This document shows positions 40,974 to 49,949 of a stretch of 64,000 bases of DNA, in pieces. The notes beneath the pieces are model-generated. The model was not told the DNA's origin and did not search any database. It saw only the letters and a list, made by a program, of their open reading frames with translations. The DNA is from Bradyrhizobium lablabi. GTDB taxonomy: Bacteria; Pseudomonadota; Alphaproteobacteria; Rhizobiales; Xanthobacteraceae. The translations under genes and the position numbers were made by a program. Location: assembly GCF_900141755.1 (NCBI RefSeq), contig NZ_LT670844.1, forward strand, positions 682,001-746,000, written 5' to 3'. Numbering within the stretch: position 1 is the stretch's first letter; every line of letters starts with the position of its first letter.

Positions 40974-41822
40974 TCAGACGACCGCGCGCCGCCCGATGAT
41001 CGCAAAGCGGAGCTTGCTCGAGATCCAGTCGATGGCCGCGACCGCGACCAGGATCATCAGGATCAGGAACGACACCTTCTGCCACTCGAGCACGCGGATT
41101 TGCTCGGCCAGTTGCAGGCCGATGCCGCCGGCGCCGACAATACCGATGATGGTGGCCGAGCGCGTGTTCGATTCGATGAAATAGAGCACCTGCCCCGCGA
41201 TCACAGGCAATACCTGCGGCAAAAGGCCGAAGCGGATTTCGTGCAACGCATTGCCGCCGGAGGCGCGGATGCCCTCGACCTGCTTCTTGTCCGCGCCCTC
41301 GATCGCTTCGGAGAACAATTTTCCGAACGCGCCGAAATCCGACACCGCGATCGCCAGCACGCCGGCAAACGGTCCAAGGCCGACGACGTTGATCCAGACC
41401 AGCGCCCAGATCAGCGTATCGACGCCACGGATCGAATCGAGGAAACGGCGGATCGGAAAACGGAAGATATTTGAGGGCACGATGTTCTTTGCCGCCAGCA
41501 GGCTGACCGGCAGCGCGAAGGTGGCGGCAAGCGTCGTGCCCAATAGCGCGATCGACAGGGTTTCGCCGAGCGCTTTCAGATAAAGCGGCAGCGAAGAGCC
41601 CGGATCCGGCGGGATCATCATCATCGTGATCCAGCCGAGCTGATGCAACCCCGCCAGCATCCGCGCCGGCGAGAAGTCGAGGTGAACGAGACCGAAGGCG
41701 AAAATCCCAAAGGCTGCAAGGAGCATCAAGGGGGTCGCCAGCCGCGCCGATAGCGGCCGGTCGAACACGTCAGGATATCGCGCGTGAAGGCCTTCGGAAT
41801 CCGGTACCGGCAATTTGCTCAT
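40974..41822 (-). CDS. phnE: Phosphonate ABC transporter permease (second copy)
   Basis: A 282-residue inner-membrane permease with about six spans (RLATPLMLLAAFGIFAFGLV, LSIALLGTTLAATFALPVSL) and the EAA-type loop (SFAIEGADKKQVEGIRASGG region, read SEAIEGADKKQVEGIRASGG). It forms the membrane pore with the first phnE. The start overlaps the first phnE by 4 bp, so they are translated together. Confidence 0.93.
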   Translation of the reverse strand: MSKLPVPDSEGLHARYPDVFDRPLSARLATPLMLLAAFGIFAFGLVHLDFSPARMLAGLHQLGWITMMMIPPDPGSSLPLYLKALGETLSIALLGTTLAATFALPVSLLAAKNIVPSNIFRFPIRRFLDSIRGVDTLIWALVWINVVGLGPFAGVLAIAVSDFGAFGKLFSEAIEGADKKQVEGIRASGGNALHEIRFGLLPQVLPVIAGQVLYFIESNTRSATIIGIVGAGGIGLQLAEQIRVLEWQKVSFLILMILVAVAAIDWISSKLRFAIIGRRAVV

Positions 41823-42703
41823 GCGTGGCGGTCCTTGCCGAACAAACGACCGCGGATCCAGCCGGTGCCGATATCGATGACGAAGACCGTAACAACGATC
41901 ATCAGGAGGATCGCGCTGACATCGGAGTAATAGAATTTTCTGATAGCAACCACGAGCTCCTGCCCGATGCCGCCGGCGCCGACAAAACCCATCACCGAGG
42001 CGCCGCGCACATTGATTTCAAAGCGCAGCAGCGTGTAGCTGGCAAACCCCGCCGCCACCTGCGGCAGCACCGCGAACCGCATGCAGGAGATCCAGCTGGC
42101 GCCGGTGGATCGCACCCCTTCGACCGGCTTCATGTCGACGTTCTCGACCATTTCGGCAAATTGCTTGCCGAGCGCACCGATCGAATGGATGGTGATCGCC
42201 AGCACGCCAGCCATTGGGCCGAGACCGAACGCGATGACAAAGATCAGCGCGAACACGATATCGGGAACGGTGCGGCAGAATTCCATCAGGCGTTTGACGA
42301 TGACGCGCAACCAGACCGAAGGCGAGGTATTTTCAGCCGCCAGGAAATTCAGCGCAAAGGCGAGCACGGCGCCGAACAACGTGCCGACATAGCTGATCAG
42401 GATGGTTTCGCCGAGCAGCAGCGACCATTTTCTAAAACCCCAGAGCCATTCGGTGAGATTGGTCCAGACCCGCGCGCCGTCCTCCAGCGTAAGAATGCGG
42501 TCAAAATAGCTGACAAAATTTCCAAAATGCGTGAAGAAGGTCCGCAGATTGACCTCGGCGCCGAACGAAGCAACCACGAGAGCTGCGAAGAATATCGCCG
42601 CGCCCAGCGCGACGCGCAGGCGCTTGCGCGCGACCGCCTTGCGATAGGCCGCGTTGAGCGCCGCGAGTTGCTGGCGCGGAAGAATGGATACTGCGATCGT
42701 CAT
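41819..42703 (-). CDS. phnE: Phosphonate ABC transporter permease (first copy)
   Basis: A 294-residue permease: basic N-terminus (AYRKAVARKRLRVALGAAIF), membrane spans, and the cytoplasmic loop EMVENVDMKPVEGVRSTGAS that contacts the ATPase PhnC. Two different phnE genes in tandem occur in many Rhizobiales, giving a heterodimeric pore. It starts 67 bp downstream of phnD, across a strong hairpin. Confidence 0.93.
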   Translation of the reverse strand: MTIAVSILPRQQLAALNAAYRKAVARKRLRVALGAAIFFAALVVASFGAEVNLRTFFTHFGNFVSYFDRILTLEDGARVWTNLTEWLWGFRKWSLLLGETILISYVGTLFGAVLAFALNFLAAENTSPSVWLRVIVKRLMEFCRTVPDIVFALIFVIAFGLGPMAGVLAITIHSIGALGKQFAEMVENVDMKPVEGVRSTGASWISCMRFAVLPQVAAGFASYTLLRFEINVRGASVMGFVGAGGIGQELVVAIRKFYYSDVSAILLMIVVTVFVIDIGTGWIRGRLFGKDRHA

Positions 42704-42726
42704 GTTATCCGGATCCGGACAAACAA

Positions 42727-42748
42727 AAGAGCCGGGTCGCGACCCGGC
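42727..42748 (-). terminator. Terminator-like hairpin between phnD and phnE
   Basis: The perfect palindrome of 22 bp, halves GAGCCGGGTCG and CGACCCGGCTC, is followed on the minus strand by TTTTGTTTG. This is the layout of an intrinsic terminator within the operon. Such hairpins often let the binding-protein mRNA be more abundant than that of the permease. Confidence 0.75.
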
Positions 42749-42770
42749 TCCGGTTCCATATGTCCTGCAA

Positions 42771-43703
42771 TCAGGACGCCTTCTTGCGCAGATTGTCGAC
42801 GAACTTAATCAGCTCGATGGTCTTGTTGTAATCTTCGTTGGCGATCGGCTGCCACGGCAGATTCTTGCCGTCGGAGAGCTTTTTAAAAGCGTCCTTATCC
42901 TTCTCTGGAGCATCCAGGAACGCCTGCTTGATCGCGGCCTTCATGTCCTCGGGCAAATCGCTGAGATAGGCATAGGGCGAGTTGATGATGAGGTCCGATT
43001 TCACGATGATGCGGAAATCTTCCTTCTTCAGCGGCGTGCCGTCGCTGCTCTTCACCATGTTCTTGGCGAGCATCCGCGTCAGGTTGGAATCGTCTTCCGC
43101 GTTCCACCAGTTGGCGGCAACGTCGACGGTACCCTGCGCCAGCGCCAATACCGCGTTCTCATGGCTGCCGGTGAACACCACCTGCGAGAAAAATTTCTCG
43201 GGGTCGACGCCCATCTGGTTCATCTTGAAGCGGGGCATGTTGTTGCCCGAGGTCGAATTCGGATCGACCAGGCCCAGATTCTTGCCTTTCAGATCGTTGA
43301 GCTCGTGATACGGGCTCTTGGCGAGAACATAAAACACCGAATAGTAACCCTTGGAGCCGTCGGCGTTGACGTCGATCACGAACGCATCTGTCTTGACCCC
43401 GGTGACGCGCGCGCGCGAGAACGAGGCCGGGCCGTAATAAGCGAGCTGGATGTTGCCGGCGCGCTGGCCTTCGATAACCGCCGCGTAGTCATTGGCGATG
43501 CGCAGATTGACCTTGATGCCGAGTTCCTTTGACAGATAGGCGACGAACGGAGTGAAGCGTTCGGTCACACCTGAAGCATTCTCCGCTGGGACCACCGCAA
43601 AAGTGATCTCGGGATATTTTGTCTTCCAATTCTCCGCGGATGCGGCTGACGCGGTGAATGCCAGCGCCGTCGCGCTTGCAACAAAAATGCGACGATTGAT
43701 CAT
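42771..43703 (-). CDS. phnD: Phosphonate ABC transporter substrate-binding protein
   Basis: A 310-residue periplasmic receptor: signal peptide (RRIFVASATALAFTASAASA), then FAVVPAENASGVTERFTPFV, QLAYYGPASFSRARVTGVKT, DPNSTSGNNMPRFKMNQMGV. The P-x-S-x-S-G-N-N loop is typical of PhnD binding of the phosphonate group. It lies 68 bp after phnC, whose product drives uptake, and 67 bp before phnE. Confidence 0.95.
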   Translation of the reverse strand: MINRRIFVASATALAFTASAASAENWKTKYPEITFAVVPAENASGVTERFTPFVAYLSKELGIKVNLRIANDYAAVIEGQRAGNIQLAYYGPASFSRARVTGVKTDAFVIDVNADGSKGYYSVFYVLAKSPYHELNDLKGKNLGLVDPNSTSGNNMPRFKMNQMGVDPEKFFSQVVFTGSHENAVLALAQGTVDVAANWWNAEDDSNLTRMLAKNMVKSSDGTPLKKEDFRIIVKSDLIINSPYAYLSDLPEDMKAAIKQAFLDAPEKDKDAFKKLSDGKNLPWQPIANEDYNKTIELIKFVDNLRKKAS

Positions 43704-43771
43704 GACGCCCTCTTTCCTGGGTTGAAGCTCGCGGTATTTTCGCGGAATGCTGTGGTTATCGACGCGGGTAC

Positions 43772-44587
43772 TCAGGCTGCGGCAGCCGTGCCGAGAGCCG
43801 TAACGGTTGAGCCGCCGGGCAAATCGGCGGGTGTTGCGCCCATGACTTCATTCGCCTCGAGATCGTACAGCTCGCGCGCGATATGTTCGGTGAGCGTGGC
43901 GGGTGCGCCATCAAATACGATCCGGCCTGACGCCATCCCGATCAGGCGATCGCAATAGCTGCGCGCCAGATCGAGCGAATGCAGGTTGCAGATCACAGTG
44001 ATGCCGAAATGCTTGTTGATGCGCAGCAGCGCGTCCATCACGATCTTGGTGTTGCGGGGATCGAGCGAAGCGATCGGCTCGTCGGCGAGGATGATGTCGG
44101 GTTCCTGAACCAGCGCGCGGGCAATTGCGACCCGCTGCTGCTGGCCGCCGGAGAGCTGGTCGGCGCGTTGCGCCGCCAGCGAGGCCATATCGAACTGCTC
44201 GAGCGCCGACATCGCGACCGCGAGGTCTTCTTCGGGCCAGAGCTGCGCCAGCGAGCGCCAGGACGGAATTTGCGAAATGCGCCCCATCAGCACGTTGGTC
44301 AGGACGTCGAGCCGGCCGACCAGATTGAACTGCTGAAAGATCATGGCTGAGCGGGCACGCCATTGCCGCAGCTCCTTGCCGCGCAAGGCCGTGACATCGA
44401 CGCCTTTATAAAGGATCCGGCCTTCGGTTGGCGGTGCCAGCCGATTGATCATCCGCAGCAAGGTCGACTTGCCGGCGCCGGAGCGGCCGATCACACCGAC
44501 AAAACCACCGGGCTCGATGGCAAAAGAAGCATTGTCGACAGCGGCCTTTGTGCCGAAACGGCACGTCAAACCTTCCACCACCAGCAT
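43772..44587 (-). CDS. phnC: Phosphonate ABC transporter ATP-binding protein
   Basis: A 271-residue ATPase: Walker [11 protein letters not shown]-loop [10 protein letters not shown], signature [15 protein letters not shown], Walker [14 protein letters not shown]-loop VICNLHSLD. It is the first gene of phnCDEE and is preceded by a minus-strand PHO-box-like site. The C-terminal 20 residues are Ala-rich and unusual but short. Confidence 0.95.
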   Translation of the reverse strand: MLVVEGLTCRFGTKAAVDNASFAIEPGGFVGVIGRSGAGKSTLLRMINRLAPPTEGRILYKGVDVTALRGKELRQWRARSAMIFQQFNLVGRLDVLTNVLMGRISQIPSWRSLAQLWPEEDLAVAMSALEQFDMASLAAQRADQLSGGQQQRVAIARALVQEPDIILADEPIASLDPRNTKIVMDALLRINKHFGITVICNLHSLDLARSYCDRLIGMASGRIVFDGAPATLTEHIARELYDLEANEVMGATPADLPGGSTVTALGTAAAA

Positions 44588-44633
44588 GCAATGCTCCAGG
44601 ACGCGTAGCTGCCACCATCGCTAACGTCTGGAT

Positions 44634-44651
44634 TTTACAGTTGTGTGACAG
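44634..44651 (-). promoter_or_regulatory. PHO-box-like site for phnC
   Basis: Read towards phnC, CTGTCAC-ACAA-CTGTAAA gives two 7-bp repeats separated by 4 bp, matching the PhoB consensus in 12 of 14 positions. It lies 47 bp upstream of the phnC start codon, as expected for a Pho-regulated promoter. Confidence 0.7.
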
Positions 44652-44688
44652 CCTCGCTGCAGTGCAACCAATGTCCACCGCTGATTGG

Positions 44689-44717
44689 CTGTCATCCAAA
44701 TGTCATGCTGCTGTCAC
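44689..44717 (+). promoter_or_regulatory. Triple PHO-box-like site for the plus-strand phn genes
   Basis: CTGTCAT-CCAA-ATGTCAT and then GCTG-CTGTCAC form three 7-bp units at an 11-bp period, on the strand of the hexapeptide transferase gene that starts at 44785. Tandem PhoB sites with this period are typical. Together with the minus-strand site it suggests divergent activation under phosphate limitation. Confidence 0.75.
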
Positions 44718-44784
44718 CGGGCCCATCGATGACGTGCAGCCTTGAACGAGTATCTTTGGATCAGATCTATCGCGGGAAGTTCGC

Positions 44785-45453
44785 ATGGCCGGCAAAATGC
44801 TTTCGATCGAACCGACCATCGACCCTACCGCCAAGCTGCATGAGGTGAGGCTCGGCGCCTATTGCGAAGTAGGCCCCCGCACGATCCTGCACGAAGTGTC
44901 GATGGACGACTATTCCTATGTCGTCAACGACGCCCAGATCACCTATACGACGATCGGAAAATTCTGCTCGATCGCGGCCATGACCCGGATCAATCCCGGC
45001 AATCATCCGATGCAGCGGGCTTCTCAAGCCCACTTCACCTATCGCGCCAGCGCGTATTTTGAGGGCGAGAGCGACGAGGCCGAGTTCTTCGAATGGCGGC
45101 GGGGCCATCACGTCCATATCGGCCACGATGTCTGGATCGGGCACGGCGCCATTGTACTGCCGGGGCGCAACGTCGGCAGCGGCGCCGTGGTCGCGGCCGG
45201 CGCCGTCGTCACCAAGGACGTTCCGGCCTACGCCATCGTCGCCGGAAATCCGGCGCGAATGATCCGGCGGCGATTTCCGGAGGGCGTGACCAACCGGCTC
45301 GCCGCGCTGGCGTGGTGGGACTGGGACCACCAAACGCTGCGCCGGGCCCTGCCCGATTTCCGAAAACTGGCGATCGAGGACTTTCTCGCAAAGTACGAGC
45401 AGGCGGGCATTCCCACCCAGCCAGCCACTCCGCGACGAAGTGCCGTATCATGA
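44785..45453 (+). CDS. Hexapeptide-repeat transferase of phosphonate metabolism
   Basis: A 222-residue left-handed beta-helix acyltransferase ([80 protein letters not shown]). The group TIGR03308 is tied to phn loci but its acceptor is not settled; acetylation of an aminoalkylphosphonate (as PhnO does) is one possibility. The start codon of the next gene overlaps its stop (ATGA). Confidence 0.88.
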   Translation: MAGKMLSIEPTIDPTAKLHEVRLGAYCEVGPRTILHEVSMDDYSYVVNDAQITYTTIGKFCSIAAMTRINPGNHPMQRASQAHFTYRASAYFEGESDEAEFFEWRRGHHVHIGHDVWIGHGAIVLPGRNVGSGAVVAAGAVVTKDVPAYAIVAGNPARMIRRRFPEGVTNRLAALAWWDWDHQTLRRALPDFRKLAIEDFLAKYEQAGIPTQPATPRRSAVS

Positions 45454-46655
45454 CGGATATTTTTATCGAGGGCGGCCATGCGTTGCTCGGCGGAGAAATT
45501 CGCGAAACCTCGCTTGCGATCGCGGGCGGCGAAATCAGCGCAGTCGATCCGGACCATAGCCGCGCCTCGATCGGCCTTGACGCGCGCGGCCTGAAGGTGT
45601 TGCCCGGCATCGTCGATCTGCATGGCGATGCGTTCGAGCGGCAGATGATGCCCCGCCCCGGCGTCGATTTTCCGATCGACGTAGCGCTCGTCGACAGCGA
45701 CCGGCAGGCGACCAGCAACGGCATCACCACCGTCTATCACGCCACCACCTGGTCCTGGGAGCCCGGCCTGCGCAGCGGCGACAATGCCGGGCAATTGCTC
45801 GAGGCGATCGAGACCCTGAGGCCGCAGCTTGCAGCCGATACCCGCTTCCACCTGCGCCAGGAGACCTACAATCTCGATGCTGAACCTGCCATCGCGCAAT
45901 GGCTGTCCGACGGACGCATCGATCTGTTCGCCTTCAACGACCACATGGAGTCCATCGTTGCAAGCGCCGCCCGGCCGCGGAAGCGCGCGCAGATGGTGGA
46001 GCGCTGCGGCATCTCCAACGAGGAATTCGATTCCCTGGTGCAGCGAGTAGTCTCCCGCGCCGATGAGGTTCCGGCGTCGATCGCGCGGCTTGCGGAAGCC
46101 GCAAGAAATACAAATGTCCGGATGCTGTCGCATGACGACAACAGTCCAGCGATGCGCGAGGCCTTCCGCGCGATGGGCGTCAACATCGCCGAATTTCCGA
46201 TCAACGAGGAAACCGCGCGCGCGGCGGCTGCGGCCGGCGATGCGATCGTGTTCGGCGCGCCCAATGTGGTGCGCGGCGGCAGCCACACCGGCTGGACCAA
46301 GGCGGCCGACATGATCGAAAAGGGTCTCTGTTCGATCCTCGCCTCCGACTATTACTATCCCGCGCCATTGCTCGCGGCGTTCCGGCTCGACGTCGACGGC
46401 GTGCTGCCGCTCGCGCAAGCGTGGGACCTGATATCGGCGGCGCCGGCCCGGGCGGCGGGTCTTGCGGACCGCGGAATTCTCGCCAAGGGTTTCCGCGCCG
46501 ACATCGTCCTTGTTGACGACGAAGTGCCGCTGCGGCCACGCATTGTCGCCGTCATCGCCGCGGGGCGTCTGGTGCATCTTTCCGATGCGAGCCGCCTGAC
46601 CCATCGATCGCCCGGCGCGAGGCGGTTGCAGCCGCGTGAGGCGGCTCTATTCTGA
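45450..46655 (+). CDS. phnM: PhnM-like amidohydrolase (second paralogue)
   Basis: A 401-residue protein of the PhnM family: metal motif [20 protein letters not shown], later [20 protein letters not shown] and [20 protein letters not shown]. It shares fold and layout with the operon phnM (34386-35543) but differs strongly in the N-terminal half (HGDAFERQ against HTDHLEAH). It is coupled to the hexapeptide transferase by a 4-bp overlap. It may act on a modified triphosphate or a different ribose phosphonate; the true role is unknown. Confidence 0.85.
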   Translation: MTDIFIEGGHALLGGEIRETSLAIAGGEISAVDPDHSRASIGLDARGLKVLPGIVDLHGDAFERQMMPRPGVDFPIDVALVDSDRQATSNGITTVYHATTWSWEPGLRSGDNAGQLLEAIETLRPQLAADTRFHLRQETYNLDAEPAIAQWLSDGRIDLFAFNDHMESIVASAARPRKRAQMVERCGISNEEFDSLVQRVVSRADEVPASIARLAEAARNTNVRMLSHDDNSPAMREAFRAMGVNIAEFPINEETARAAAAAGDAIVFGAPNVVRGGSHTGWTKAADMIEKGLCSILASDYYYPAPLLAAFRLDVDGVLPLAQAWDLISAAPARAAGLADRGILAKGFRADIVLVDDEVPLRPRIVAVIAAGRLVHLSDASRLTHRSPGARRLQPREAALF

Positions 46656-46661
46656 AGAGAT

Positions 46662-47384
46662 ATGGCCAGCTTTCCGCGTTATGCGATCTATTATGCCTCC
46701 GCGCCCGGCAGCGATCTCGATCGCTTCGGCGCGCAATTGCTCGGCTATGACGCCTTTAGCGGCGAGGAGTTGCCGTTTCCGGATGGCATCGCGGAGGTCG
46801 TGCCGGATTGGCGCGAACTGACAAAAGATCCGCGAAAATACGGCTTTCACGCCACGCTGAAGGCACCGCTGCCGCTTTCGGCCGCCAGGAACGAGGCCGA
46901 GCTTGTTTTGGCTTGCGAGGCGTTCGCCGCCGCGCCGCGGCCTATTCCGGTGATTACGCCTAAGGTCGGTTCGATCAGCGGTTTTATCGCGGTTGTGCCT
47001 TCCGAGCCGTCGGCCGGACTCGAGCAGCTTGCCGCGGATTGCACGCGTGAATTCGATCAATTCCGCGCGCCACTGACGGCCGAAGATCGCGAGCGACGCA
47101 ATCCTTCAGCGTTGACGCCCCGCCAGCGTGAATATCTCGATCGCTGGGGATATCCCTATGTGATGGAAGAGTTCCGCTTCCACATGACGCTGACGGGGCG
47201 GCTCGATGCCGGGCGGCGCGAGTCCATCCTGGCGATGCTGCGGGGGCGTTTTTCCAAAATCGGCCTTACCATGCTCGTGATCGACCGGATCGCGCTATTC
47301 CGTCAGGACGATGCTCACGCCCGGTTCCGGATCGTCAACCACTGGAAACTACGCGCGAGCGAAGCCGCCGATCAGAGCCGGTAA
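46662..47384 (+). CDS. DUF1045 phosphonate-locus 2H phosphoesterase
   Basis: A 240-residue protein with the paired H-x-T/S motifs of 2H phosphoesterases: GFHATLKAPL (His63, Thr65) and FHMTLTGRLD (His174, Thr176). The family TIGR03223 occurs only with phn genes. It should hydrolyse a cyclic or phosphodiester bond, perhaps the ribose 1,2-cyclic phosphate left by PhnJ, a job done by PhnP in E. coli. No PhnP is seen in the window, which makes substitution attractive. It starts 6 bp after the second phnM, and its end overlaps the convergent Nudix gene by 13 bp. Confidence 0.88.
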   Translation: MASFPRYAIYYASAPGSDLDRFGAQLLGYDAFSGEELPFPDGIAEVVPDWRELTKDPRKYGFHATLKAPLPLSAARNEAELVLACEAFAAAPRPIPVITPKVGSISGFIAVVPSEPSAGLEQLAADCTREFDQFRAPLTAEDRERRNPSALTPRQREYLDRWGYPYVMEEFRFHMTLTGRLDAGRRESILAMLRGRFSKIGLTMLVIDRIALFRQDDAHARFRIVNHWKLRASEAADQSR

Positions 47385-48133
47385 TTCAGGTCGGATCGCG
47401 TCCGCCGCAGCCAGCCCCTCACCTTCCGTACCATGCCTGCGCGCCAGCCTTCGGTTACGGTAACGGGTTGAGGCGCGAGCTCGGACGCCGCGGCTTGTGC
47501 CTCCACAACGGGCATCTCCTCGACCGCAGGAGCGGATAGCTCGGCCTCTGCGGGTTCGCTGGCGAACGACGGACGCGCCTCTTGCTCGCTCACCGGCGAA
47601 TTCGGCTCGGATTGCAGCACGTCCGGTACGTCGATCGGCGATCTCTGCACGACCGGCCGCCGGCTGCGGCGCTTCTCGGTGGCCGACCGCTCGACCTTCG
47701 GCCGCCGTGCCTCCTCCGCGAGCGCGGCCGATTGCAGTGCGAGCGGCCCGACATTGGCGAGAAACGCACGCTCATATCCGCGCGAGAGCCGCTCGACCGC
47801 GTCGTCAAGCGGCAACCAATCGACGGCCTTCACATCGTCCATCAGCTCGTGGGCCTGCTCGCCGCTCGCCTCCATGCGCCAATAGTGGACGACTTTCGAC
47901 CGTCCGCCCGACTCATAGACCAGCGTTCCCAAAAATTCCTGCACGGAAACATCATGCCCGGTTTCTTCGAGCACCTCGCGCTTGGCGGCGGCGCGCGCGG
48001 TTTCGCCGTCATCGAGCTTGCCTTTGGGAAGTACCCATTCGTTGCGCTTGCGTAAGCGCACCACCGCGATCAGCGGAGTTTCCTCCTGCCGCAGCACAAT
48101 GCCTCCAGCCGCCAGAACAGGCTCCCTCGCCAT
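47372..48133 (-). CDS. Nudix hydrolase with long C-terminal tail, 253 aa
   Basis: The Nudix box GKLDDGETARAAAKREVLEE-TGH is complete (residues 38-60) with the usual Gly, Glu, Arg-Glu and Glu-Glu positions. The catalytic domain ends near residue 140. About 110 further residues are Pro/Ala/Glu-rich and end in a basic helix (RKVRGWLRRTRSDLNYRL). The enzyme should hydrolyse a nucleoside diphosphate linked to another group. The start is chosen after GAAGAGG; a longer in-frame start exists 22 codons upstream. Confidence 0.85.
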   Translation of the reverse strand: MAREPVLAAGGIVLRQEETPLIAVVRLRKRNEWVLPKGKLDDGETARAAAKREVLEETGHDVSVQEFLGTLVYESGGRSKVVHYWRMEASGEQAHELMDDVKAVDWLPLDDAVERLSRGYERAFLANVGPLALQSAALAEEARRPKVERSATEKRRSRRPVVQRSPIDVPDVLQSEPNSPVSEQEARPSFASEPAEAELSAPAVEEMPVVEAQAAASELAPQPVTVTEGWRAGMVRKVRGWLRRTRSDLNYRL

Positions 48134-48476
48134 CGCTATTATGGCCTCTTCTTCAATGACGCTGCGCGCACGCATCGTCCGCGCGATTTTCGCAGGCACG
48201 CCGGCACGGCGCCGGCTGGTTTCCCGATCATGCCCGGAACTGTCCCCAACATTTTAAGATGATCCTCGTTTCATCAGAATGGGAGGACGGCTCGCGGAAT
48301 TCAAGTTAACGGGTGAGGCTCGTGCATGACGAGCGAGATATATTGTATGCAATAATCTTCCGAGCTGGAAAACATTTCAGACTCCCGATCAAAAAATTTT
48401 GCGAATGAAGGATTCCTCACTAATGTCGCATTGATCGCGGATCATGCGCGCATCGAAAAAAATCCCAGCGGATGCT
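48134..48476. other. Intergenic region upstream of the Nudix gene
   Basis: The region contains the AT-rich palindrome TATTGTATGCAATA (48340-48353), arms TATTG and CAATA around TATG, which resembles a regulator-binding site, and the hairpin GCCGGCACGGCGCCGGC near 48200. No gene is supported. Confidence 0.4.
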
Positions 48477-48689
48477 ATGAAAATATCTGACTATGATTGC
48501 CCGTCTTGCGGGGCATCATACTTGGTCGCCGAATCGACGTCGGCCCCGGCAGGCCCGAGCCACGCCGACTGCGCAATATGCGGCGAGCGCCTGGCATCTT
48601 GGGAGGAACCCAAATTGAGGGTCTATCGTCTCGAAATGTCGGCGGAATTCAAGTACCCGCGAATCCAGCCGCCGCCGTCGCCGCAGTAG
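48477..48689 (+). CDS. Small zinc-ribbon-like protein, 70 aa
   Basis: Two Cys pairs (CPSC at residues 8-11, and CAIC about 24 residues later) form a likely zinc ribbon. The remainder (SWEEPKLRVYRLEMSAEFKY, then a Pro-rich tail) is short. I recognise it as a frequent Bradyrhizobium small protein of unknown role. The start at MKISDY is chosen; an upstream in-frame start adds 11 residues without similarity to the family. Confidence 0.7.
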   Translation: MKISDYDCPSCGASYLVAESTSAPAGPSHADCAICGERLASWEEPKLRVYRLEMSAEFKYPRIQPPPSPQ

Positions 48690-48732
48690 CCTTTACCTCA
48701 TAGCCCGGTCGTAATCAGCAGCCTGGTCGTGT

Positions 48733-49584
48733 TCAGCCCACCGCCAGGCGGCTGCTGTGGCTGGTCATTGCAGCGTTTGAGTGCTGTTCGCCCAGCAAAA
48801 TAGCGCCGAGCAGGTTCTGCATCTCCAGGCGCGCGGAGACATGCGACATGGTCGGGCGCGTGCCGAGCGTGACTTCATCGATGTCATCGACCGCCGTCAA
48901 TCCGCGCGGGTAAAGCTCGCGGAAGATCACCCGCTCGGCCAAACCTTCGACGCAGCGGAAATTGAGCCAGCGCGACAGCTCCTGCAGCCCGCCGCCGACC
49001 AGACGGTTGTTGCGCGATCCGAGCGTGGAAAGCCGGTTGCGCAGGACAATCCACTCGGCGGAGGCCTGCTCGGCCTGGCGTTGCCGGCGCGCCGTCTGCA
49101 CCATCTGCGAATAGTGACTGGTGCCGCTAACCTGGAACGTCCGGGGATCAACGCTACCGAGGACATCGAGGTCGACAAAACTGTCGTTGAGCGGCGTGAT
49201 CAGGGTGTCCGCGAGCGAATGAGCGAGCCGCATCAAGTAATTATTGTGACCGGGGGTATCGATCACGATCACGCCGCAGCTGCGCCCGAGCGCGTCCACG
49301 GCATCGGTCAGGGTCTTGCATCCGACCGCTTCATCTTCGGCAGAGGGATAATGGACCTTGCCGAAGCTGAAATGATCGGGAATTTCGAGATCGCGGGCGA
49401 CCTGCTTCGCCCAGGCGCGCCGGTTCTCGATGAAGTGGGTCAGGCTCTTTTGCCTGGCATCGAGATCGATGGTGGCGACCCGCTCGCCCGACTTGATCAG
49501 GGCAATCGCAATATGCATTGCGACCGTCGACTTGCCTGATCCTCCCTTTTCATTGGCTACCACGATGACGCGTGTGGACGACAT
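48733..49584 (-). CDS. mipZ: Division-site positioning ATPase MipZ
   Basis: A 283-residue ParA-type ATPase: the deviant Walker A KGGSGKST at residues 13-20 (MSSTRVIVVANEKGGSGKST), IDLDARQKSLTHFIENRRAW, CGVIVIDTPGHNNYLMRLAH. MipZ binds ParB at the cell poles and inhibits FtsZ assembly away from mid-cell in alphaproteobacteria. Length and motifs match the family. The start is at MSSTR, where the P-loop begins normally. Divergent from the HerA-type ATPase gene. Confidence 0.9.
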   Translation of the reverse strand: MSSTRVIVVANEKGGSGKSTVAMHIAIALIKSGERVATIDLDARQKSLTHFIENRRAWAKQVARDLEIPDHFSFGKVHYPSAEDEAVGCKTLTDAVDALGRSCGVIVIDTPGHNNYLMRLAHSLADTLITPLNDSFVDLDVLGSVDPRTFQVSGTSHYSQMVQTARRQRQAEQASAEWIVLRNRLSTLGSRNNRLVGGGLQELSRWLNFRCVEGLAERVIFRELYPRGLTAVDDIDEVTLGTRPTMSHVSARLEMQNLLGAILLGEQHSNAAMTSHSSRLAVG

Positions 49585-49949
49585 GAACCCTCGCTTATCG
49601 GTTGAAGCTCTGGATGATCGCCTGATCTTGGGTAGAGGTAGGTGATACGAAGTCAGCCGTGATTCTTTGCTTCGCCGCAAGCCCGCACGGCGTCTTGAAA
49701 TGCACGAGGTGCGCCCGCGATGCTCAGGGATTGGTAAACCAAACGTTAAGCAACGCCGCCGCGGCGCGATCCCGGCAACGCCGAAAGCTTCGATTTTCGC
49801 GGAAATCACGCTGTCAAAGCCGGCCACGGCGACCCGGCAAGGCGAAATCTGACCAAGATGTCGCACATTTGACCTATCGTGAGCTCTGCCGGCTTAACCG
49901 TTTCTCCAACCACCGCCTGCATAGTGGAGCTCCTGACCCAAGTCATGAC
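49585..49949. other. Divergent promoter region between mipZ and the HerA-type gene
   Basis: The 365-bp region has no supported gene. On the minus strand TTAA-CGTTTGG-TTTA (49735-49749) is one base from the CtrA consensus TTAA-N7-TTAA. A solitary TTAACC lies near 49894. Confidence 0.4.
49735..49749 (-). promoter_or_regulatory. CtrA-box-like motif upstream of mipZ
   Basis: TTAA, seven bases, TTTA: one mismatch from the site of the alphaproteobacterial cell-cycle regulator CtrA. It lies 151 bp upstream of the mipZ start. A motif this short can arise by chance. Confidence 0.35.

Noticed and set aside
48340..48353. TATTGTATGCAATA as a GntR-type operator
   Set aside because: Arms are only five bases and no regulator gene is adjacent; noted in the intergenic entry only.
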